Part shown: positions 56,279 to 64,000 of the stretch, piece after piece
Position numbering within the stretch: position 1 is the first letter of the stretch
Layout: each line of letters starts with the position of its first letter
Assembly: GCA_028622995.1 (NCBI GenBank)
Contig: JAJQJQ010000069.1
Span: 744,001-808,000 of the forward strand
Direction of reading: 5' to 3'
DNA: 64,000 bases
DNA from: Panagrolaimus kolymaensis
Taxonomy: Eukaryota; Nematoda; Chromadorea; Rhabditida; Panagrolaimidae
Notes under the pieces: model-generated
The model's database searches: none
Told to the model about the DNA's origin: nothing
The model's input: only the letters and a program-made list of their open reading frames with translations
Program-made: the position numbers and the translations under genes

Positions 56279-59200
56279 ATGCAACGTTTTATTTTATTTT
56301 TGGTCTTTATTATTTTTGCTTTTAATACCGTTCAAGCTGATCCAATTTCATGCGCCTTTTGTAAATCCATTCTTTCCACCTTTGCTCTTCGACTTCAAGA
56401 AGATACTACTCTTTTGGTGAGTTTCAAGCTTCTTTTTTATTATAAAAACAATAACTTTGATCAAAAGAGCGATATTTTCCTAAAATTGCGATAAAAAAAG
56501 CGTAAATCGAGTTTCAATTAAAACATTAAGAAAAATAACATTTATTTATTTAAATTTTGTGATTTTATCGTTGAAATTTTTCTTTACTTTTCTAATAATT
56601 TTTTTATTAAAGAGATTCTAAATTCATATAATTAAATAATAATAAAAGTGTGCATGTTGATGTGATCAAAAAAGCGTAGGTTATGTTACATGAGTGTCCA
56701 TATACAAATTGTATAATTATGGAAATTCATAATAAATATTTTTTTGTTGATAGGATTATTAAACCCATAAGCCGTGCTTATTTAATTTATTTTAAATTCT
56801 GGAATTGTTATTTTAATCGTTTATAGTTTTCGTTACCTCATAAATTCATTATTATTAGTCATTCTTCTAAATTCATAAAATAGAAAACTTACTTAGTTTC
56901 CTGATAGAGTTTAGAGGCGGTTAAAAAAGTAAAATGTATTTTAATGTTGCAGTTAAAAAAAGAGTTGTTTACCAATAAAATTCCTAGTTGCTAATCATGG
57001 CTTTCTCCCTCTTACATGCATATTAAAAATTGTTTTGTATTTCTGAAACTTGCCTCCTACTCAGATATCATATTAAAAGTTATAATTGGCTTTTTACTTT
57101 TTTACATTGCAAAACAAAAAACTTTAAAAGTGAAACAATAATTGCAGCCATTTTTTTAGTTGTTTTTTTATTTTTTAAGTTAACAGAAACACAACAACAA
57201 AAAGTTCAAAAACTCAAACCAATTTTTTACATAAGAGTCTGCTCTTCAAACTATAATTTTAATTGTTTATAGAAAATAATTGCCTTTTTCCATGTAAACA
57301 AAAAGTGCAAATTTAAAATTTTATATTTTTCTATTAAAAATGAGTGAATCATTCTATAGACATTTTTTTTCTTATATTTCTAAAAAATTGTTAATACAAA
57401 GACGCTTCCACCAAAAAATATAAATAAACAAATAATTTGTCTAGAATTTCTCCCCAGTTATTTTTTTCTTGAAGTTATCTAAAAAAATTGAAACCAAAGC
57501 ACAAACAAAATTTTTCCTTTTTCTTCCTTGTTTTTAAAAATAAAAATGGCCCTGTGGGTTTCTTCTATTTTTGTGGTTCTCTTTCAACAAATTAACATTA
57601 GCCTTTAATTCTCTTCGCCTTCTCTTCCTTACTCCTATGTTTTTATTTTTTGAAATCCCTTTAAGGCTTAAAGAGCGTTTTTGGTTCGCTTGATTTCTGA
57701 CTTTTGAAGCTTTCTTTTTTATTTTAAGAATATTTTTTTTCGAAGAAATACGAACTACTGACTTCAAAGAACATTCAATTGGTTTATATTCTTTTATTTT
57801 TTATTTCGCCCTTTGGCAGTAGTCTCTTAAAAACCATTTTTTGTTTTGTTATTTATGTTTTTTATTTGAGTGTATTTTGCTGTTTTTAGCTCGTTTGCCC
57901 CTAGCCATTATTGCTTTTCCCTTGCTGAAAAAAATAGATGGAGAAAGAAAGAGTCCAATTGAACAAAAAAATAATAATAAGAATTCAAGAAATACAAATA
58001 AAAAAAACATGGCAGGTTCAAAGTTCAGAATGCTATTATAATTTTTTTTCTTTCGAATAAATTCAAAAATAACAAACTTTTGCATTCAGTTTTTAAAAGA
58101 GTGACGCAAAAAAAATGAAAAATCAAAGAATTCGGTGTTAAAGAAAAAATTGGTTTTTCTATTTTTATATTCAAAGAAAAATGTCTCTTAATAACCACCA
58201 CTCATAAATTTTTGGGAATACTTAAACAATTTTTTTTCCATCTCATTAATCCAAAGAGTTAAAAATACACGAGAAAAAAGTGGTTGGTGCTAATCTCTGA
58301 GGCAAGACGTTTCATCTTTTTTCTCTTCTTCCGCATAACTCTCCCCTCCAATTGTGTGGTGTATTTGTGTGTTTTGAACATGAATCATCCATTCCAGATT
58401 TCACTTTAAATAAACTAATACATTTTTGTTCCCCGCAAAAACATATTATTTTTCTTAGGATTTTTTTTTTGTGTTTTAGTTATTTTCACTTCAAGAAAAA
58501 AAATAGAGAAAAAGTGCAATCCAATTTAAAAAATTCAATTTATTCAATGTTTTCATTACCAAAAGAAAAATAAAAAAGGTCAAAAAAAATAAGGAACAAA
58601 AAAAGAAAAAAACTAATGTTTGTTTCTTTTTGTTTTTTGTGTTTTTCTTATAAAAGCCACCAACCCAATTCTGACGATGCTTTCTAAATTTATCTTCATT
58701 TTTTTTTGTTTGATCAAAAAAAGAAAAGGTTATAAAACTAATCTTGCATAAATAAATAAGGAACCAATTTTTCTTATTGTTGGAAAGCTAAAATGATCTT
58801 TGGAGCTTCTTCTTGGAGAGATGAAAAACTAGAAGAAATTTTTTTTTACTGGCCACTGGAAAATTAATTAGAATTGCAAAAGTATTTCAAAAGACCGAGA
58901 ACAGTTTGGATTTTTTAATAACAAAAAAGGTAAATAAGTTTTGTTTGTAAAATTCATTTCCTTGAAAACTTTAATTTTATTTTTTCAATATCAAATTGTG
59001 TAGTTTGGTTGTTTTATTAAATTTATTTGAGTTTTATATTTATATTGCAAATTTTAAATTGGGCAATCCTCTCAACTTAAAAAAAAATTGTGGTTTCGTT
59101 GTGTGATATTGTTGGGTTGTCGTTTCAAAACACATTTTGAGGAGGGAGCAAAATATTATTTACCAAAGTCCAGTCCGACTGTGTGATATTTAAAAATAAA

Positions 59201-60454
59201 ATAATTGCTTTTTTGAACATATTTTTTTCATTTAATCTTTACATCCTCCTTCAAAGAGGACCTTCAGAAAGAGTTTTATTTCCTTGGATTCAAAATCCTT
59301 TTCTAATTTTATCATTGAATCAAAAAAAAATTAAATCACTCCATTTAGCACTATACTTTGCAAAAAATAAAAATAAAGAAAAAATGGAGGAAGAAAGTGA
59401 AAAAAAAAGAATGCACTGATCAATGAAGTCTTCTTCTTTTTTTTTCAATTACAAATTTAAAATAATTAAAACAAACTTCCTGGTCTCTCTGGGTCGGTCG
59501 AAAATTAGCACACTTTTTCAACGTAATTAACCGTTTTGTATAGCTACAATAATGGGTTTGAAAAAAAATGGTCCGCACAAGTTGAAAATCTTTAAAAAAT
59601 CTGGTAGAGTCTCTCTTAAACATTAAAGTTTTTCTTTGCGTGCATAGACTTAAAAAAATAGTTTTTCACAAAATAGAGCGTTTAAGAAAAAACTTAAGAT
59701 TTTCTAAAAATAAATATTTAGAAAAAAAAGAAGTGCGACAAAAATGTTCAAAAACGTGAAATTCACAAAATTTGCTGAAAGTTTTTATTTTTGGTGTAAA
59801 AATTAAATATTTTTGTTTTCCAACGAAATTTTAATTTCAAGAAGCAAAAAAATTACGCTTTCATTTTATAAATTTTTTTTAAGCTGCAAACAAAAAAAAA
59901 CAATAAAATTTGACTAATTTTCTTTTCTGTTTTTTTTCTTCTTTATTTTTCACGATAAAAAACATTTAATTTTATCCTGACACCGAGTCATCGTGCCACA
60001 CTTATGCCAAAGAACAACAACAAAAAAATTAATCTCTCCAAAACACAAAAAAAAATGAAACTATCGAAATGCAAAGAACAAACAAGAAAAATACACTAAA
60101 AATATTTAATTATCTATTATTTATTTTGTTTAAACTAAAAAAACACAAACTAGAGACATACCAAAAAAAAAAGGAATTGAAATTCATTCCATCGAATTTT
60201 TTGCAGAAAAAACATAAATAAAAAAATGCAAAGGTCAAAATCCATTTATTTAAACTTTTATCTTTTAAAAAAAATTTTTTTAGGAACAACTTGCAAATGG
60301 ACTTAAACCTGAATGCAATACATTAACCAATGAAAATCATAAAGCTGGATGTTTATTATTTTTCGATGCAAAAAATTATCCAACTATCATTTCTCACATG
60401 ACTCAAGATCCGAAAGTTGGAATTAATGCTGTTTGCAGTGGATATTGTGAATAA
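56279..60454 (+). CDS. secreted saposin-like (caenopore-type) protein
   Basis: Two exons, 56279-56416 and 60284-60454, give 102 aa. A signal peptide (MQRFILFLVFIIFAFNTVQA) is followed by a single saposin B-type domain. Its six cysteines have the family spacing: SCAFC, then EC, GC, and finally CSGYC. The class binds or permeabilises lipid membranes, and in nematodes many members are gut antimicrobial effectors; the role here is inference. The 3.87-kb intron splits the domain after TTLL. AATAAA-type signals follow the stop at about 60488. The start is the only Met before a good signal peptide. Confidence 0.85.
56417..60283 (+). other. 3.9-kb intron of the saposin-like gene
   Basis: Donor GTGAGTTTC, acceptor TTTTTTTAG. 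The open frames inside (57030-57272, 57534-57767, 57841-58041, 58352-58573, 59183-59419) are K/F-rich without domains, and no nested gene is recognised. Confidence 0.55.
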
Positions 60455-63400
60455 TAAAATTTAAATATTTAAATATGCTTATTTGTGGTTAATAAAAGAT
60501 TTATATATTAAATAAATTTGTAAAGACTTTTGCACATTTTTTTGACCGAAGGTCTTACATGGAAAATTTGGAATAAATAAAGCTCGTAACCGATTTTATT
60601 TGCATATTTTAAAATTTTTTTAGATAAAAATTTTTAATTTACAAAGTTTTGTTTTATCGCCATCGAGAAGCAGATCGCCCAAGGACACATTTATAAGTGA
60701 AGGAATTTAATAATTCGGACTTCACAAACTTTGGTTTTTCCCTATTCTTTTTTCCAGAATTTTTTTATTCGCGTGTTTTAGACTTTGTTCTTTTTTTAAA
60801 TATTTTATCTATTTCTTCTTTTTTCGTTCATAAATAATCTTTTTTTGGTTTTGAATTTTAAACGAGTGACAACTTTTCTTGTGCTTTGTGTACATCATTT
60901 AAAAAAGATATGCATTTTCATGGATGGATGAACATTTGTATATTCTTTTATTTTTGATTCATTCACACATCACTCACAGAAATAGAGAATAGAGTCCAAT
61001 TGTTTAAAACCATTTATTAATACAGCTTTTTTTTCTCTTTGTGTGTAAACATGCTTCATTTTTTTTCCTTTATAGATTTGTATTTTTATTTCCGGTTTTT
61101 AAAAAATTTAATAGTTTGCTTTTCTGAACTTTTTTTTTTTCAATTTTTCTCAGTTTTCACTAAAGTCCATACAATTTTTTTTGCTTTAATTAAATTAAAA
61201 AAAATGTTAACAAACTTGTATCAACTTTTTTTAATTTTCCTTGAATTTTGGTTTTAAAAAAATACACTCGAGGCCGAAATTTTTTGTTTGATGTGATCTT
61301 CGATATATTGTGTCGTCATAATGTGTTTTTGGTTGGATGGGATAAAAGCCCCATCACACATCGTCTTTTTTTTTCTGCTGCACACAACAAAAAAAGAAAA
61401 ATGTGGAATCACAAATTGTTATTTGATCATTTTGTAGCCTGCTTAGAAATATTTACAAAAGACTTTCTTCGACCAACGAGAAAAAGAGAGAGGATTGAAG
61501 AAAAAAAAAATAAAAGAAGAAAGGAAAAAATGCTTTATTGGATTTTTTTTTTCTTTCCATTCTTCGATGATCTTTAATGTATGGTGCTGGGTTGTACACT
61601 CTTCACTCGTTTATTTTTTTGTGCGCGAAAGGTTACCGTAGGCGGTGGGGCAGTGACACATAGAAGAAATAAGAGAGATCGGTTGATTTGGTCACCACTT
61701 GATTGAATGATCAAAGAAGACTTTTGGAAAAAAAATTTAGTGCGGTGGCGGAAAAATTTTGTTTTCAAATGAAAATCAAGATTTGTCGAGGTAAGCAAAG
61801 ATCAAATTCAGAAAGAAAAATTTACTTCCAGAATTGCGGAGTGTCTTAAGAATCTTGTTTCACTTTTTCCCGCCAAAATTTTCTTTAAAAAAAAAATAAA
61901 GAGGCTATAAAATTTCTAAACTGTTTGAACATATCGCATGCTTTTTAATGTTTTCATACTTACATATTTTTGTTTGTTTTTGCTGTCAACAAAGCTATTT
62001 TCAGATTATAGATTTATGATTTAACCTTTTTTTACAAATTCATTTGTTTTTTTTTCTATTTTTGATCTTCCTCACTTTTTTTTGTCACATGCTACCAGTC
62101 ATTTTTACATGTGGTTGTGTTTGATATTTAATGTCTTCTTATCCGAAAAAATAAAAAAAAGTTTAAAATTATAGTCAAAAAATGGAAATATTTCTTTAAA
62201 TTATTTACTAATTTTTTGAACACACATGCCACACATCTGGAGTTATAACTCCAAAAATAAAAAATTTTTCCACCAAGAAAAAAAAAGAAGATTAGTTCAA
62301 AAAAATTTCCAATTTACTCTTTCTAAAAAAAAGCGAGTACTTTGTCCAGGTGGTGTTGAAAAAAAGCTATAAAAAATGTGAAGGACAAAGTCCTCTCCGT
62401 ACTTTTGGACTTTCGAACAAAAAAAAAAAGAAAGAAAAAAGAATGAGTGATGATAGAGAGAGAGAGACTTATCTCGAAAATAAATACAATATTTGCACAA
62501 CAAAAAAAATTTTTTTAATACTACACAATTGTTATTATTCGTGTTTGTTGTTATTATAGCGGTTTTATGCTACAAAAAAAATTAAAATTATCTCGTTTTT
62601 TCTTTTTTCTTTTTTTCTGTAGTCAACTACAGCTGCTACTCAGCTTTTTGAATTCATACGAGAAAAAAAATATGTTCAAAAATACGAACATTGTATTTTT
62701 AAAAATCTTTTATAAATATTTTGAACTGTGAGATTTTTGAGAAAATAAAATCACACAGACAATTTTTTTTTTGGAAAAAAAAGCAAAAAATAGACAAAAC
62801 GATTTAAAAAATAAAAAAAGAAGCAAACGAAAACAAAAAAACAATCACTGCTAAAATTAAGGTCGAAGTCCATTTTTTTTTTTGATCAAGAAAGACATAA
62901 AAAAAAGTTTTTTGTTTTGATAACAATTTTAATGATAGACTCCCTTAATTATGTTTGGCGTCTGTCGTCGTGTGGTGCTGAAAGACTCATTTTCAATTCT
63001 CTCTCATTCTCATCATATTTTATTCATTTGTTATTACAACCAACGTGAGAGAGATAGACTACAAGAAAAATAAAAAAAATATATATTATTATTTTTGTTA
63101 AGAACCATATTTTTTTCTTCAAAAACATATTTTTTGGAAAGGAGTGGCTCCAAGCCATCCATCAACATGATATGAGTGTTATTTATTATTATTTTTATAT
63201 TACTTTCAGTTGGTTATTGAAAAATATATAATTTTTCCAATACTTTGCTTAATGTTTTTTGTTTGTATTATCATTTGCTTTTTAAATTTTTTCAAAAATA
63301 CCTGATCGTCGTTGCTCTTTTTTAATAAATTCAAAACTAAAAAATTTAATTTAAAAAAATGTTTTAAGAATCAAACAAAACTTTTTTAAAAGTTAAAGTT

Positions 63401-64000
63401 CGAGGAAAAAAAGCACGAAAAAATACGAGATTTTTGCAGCCATGCTCATCTTCACAAAAGTCCACGTTCGCTATTTGCTTTCACGTTTTTAGTCAAAATT
63501 CCATTTCATGTGGGAATGATGCATACATTTGGCACAAACATATTTCTTCATTTTTTTAATAAATTTCAAAAAAAACATGAGAAACTTTGATATTTTATTA
63601 AAAAATTGAAGAAAAAATCAACGATTATCGATGAAGAAAAAAACACACATCTCTATGCATTTTATCGTATTATTTTTTATTCCTTTTTCTTTCATTAAAA
63701 CCAATCTCGTGTTTTTTTTTTGTTTGTTTTTTATTAAAAGGATTTTCTTGGTAAAAGGTTTTGTGATCTGTAATGTCTCTTGTAACCTTTTAGAACGAAA
63801 AAGACATAAAAAACGAAAGAAGAAAGGAAGGAAGCATCAGAGAACACGCATACAAAAAAAACTTTTATTAGTTTTTTTTTCTCTCTTTTTTATGATATCG
63901 AATGAAATAAATCGGAAAATGTGAGAAAAAAAAGGAAGAATTGGAAATCAAGGAATCAAAAAAATTGATTTTTTGTACTCTGCAAAAGACCAAATAAGCA
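60455..64000. other. terminal non-coding region
   Basis: A+T-rich with homopolymers. The frames at 61039-61257, 61248-61577 and 63631-63924 have no domain. Nothing else seen. Confidence 0.5.

Noticed and set aside
61039..63924. Several 60-110-aa frames at the right end
   Set aside because: F/K-rich with no homology recognised; typical chance frames in A+T-rich DNA.

Overview
The window is strongly A+T-rich eukaryotic DNA with long homopolymer runs. Coding exons stand out as islands of balanced codon use, split by introns of about 40-80 bp plus a few long ones. Most acceptors are of the T-run-AG or TTTTCAG type. The gene set (CHE-2/IFT80, endophilin B, an AMPK gamma with divergent CBS repeats, a MATH-BTB pair, a caenopore-like saposin, an SLC17 transporter, SLC26 duplicates, cysteine dioxygenase) fits a nematode, perhaps a tylenchine or aphelenchoid plant or fungal feeder. 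The lineage is inference: no rRNA or mitochondrial sequence is present.

Layout. 1-5535 is non-coding upstream DNA. 5536-12791 (+) is an AMPK gamma-like gene in 8 exons. 14648-15492 (+) is a damaged MATH-BTB gene whose BTB exon runs directly into the 3' two thirds of an SLC26 transporter (15453-17449, +). 17613-18718 (-) is cysteine dioxygenase. 21454-24149 (+) is an apparently complete SLC26 gene of 13 exons. 24635-26177 (+) is an F-box-like gene interrupted by a foldback element. 27056-34294 (-) is IFT80 in 9 exons, and its 3.8-kb sixth intron holds an intact MATH-BTB gene on the opposite strand (29074-30266). 36309-40536 (+) is endophilin B, with a possible cassette exon and an alternative SH3-less terminal exon. 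41404-43782 (-) is an SLC17-like transporter. 43783-56278 is mostly non-coding and carries a 619-bp inverted-repeat element, a tRNA-like sequence and a 2.1-kb LTR retrotransposon with identical LTRs. 56279-60454 (+) is a secreted saposin-like protein with a 3.9-kb intron. The rest is non-coding.

The exon joins of AMPK gamma, SLC26-B, CDO, IFT80, endophilin B, SLC17, MATH-BTB-B and the saposin gene all keep phase by hand count and give plausible lengths (701, 661, 193, 763, 371, 581, 350 and 102 aa).

Mobile DNA is the most informative part. There are two hAT-type MITEs with clear 8-bp target duplications, two foldback elements that are exact reverse complements of each other, a TTAA-flanked foldback, a long-arm inverted-repeat element and a young LTR element. 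Most unusual is a family of about 16 short (~50 bp) imperfect palindromes ending in GATAGTAA and TTACTATC. I find it only between 1.5 and 12.3 kb, with at least one copy in every AMPK gamma intron longer than 100 bp. One copy is itself split by a hAT MITE. The genes are functionally unrelated; I see no operon and no CRISPR or prokaryotic-style system.
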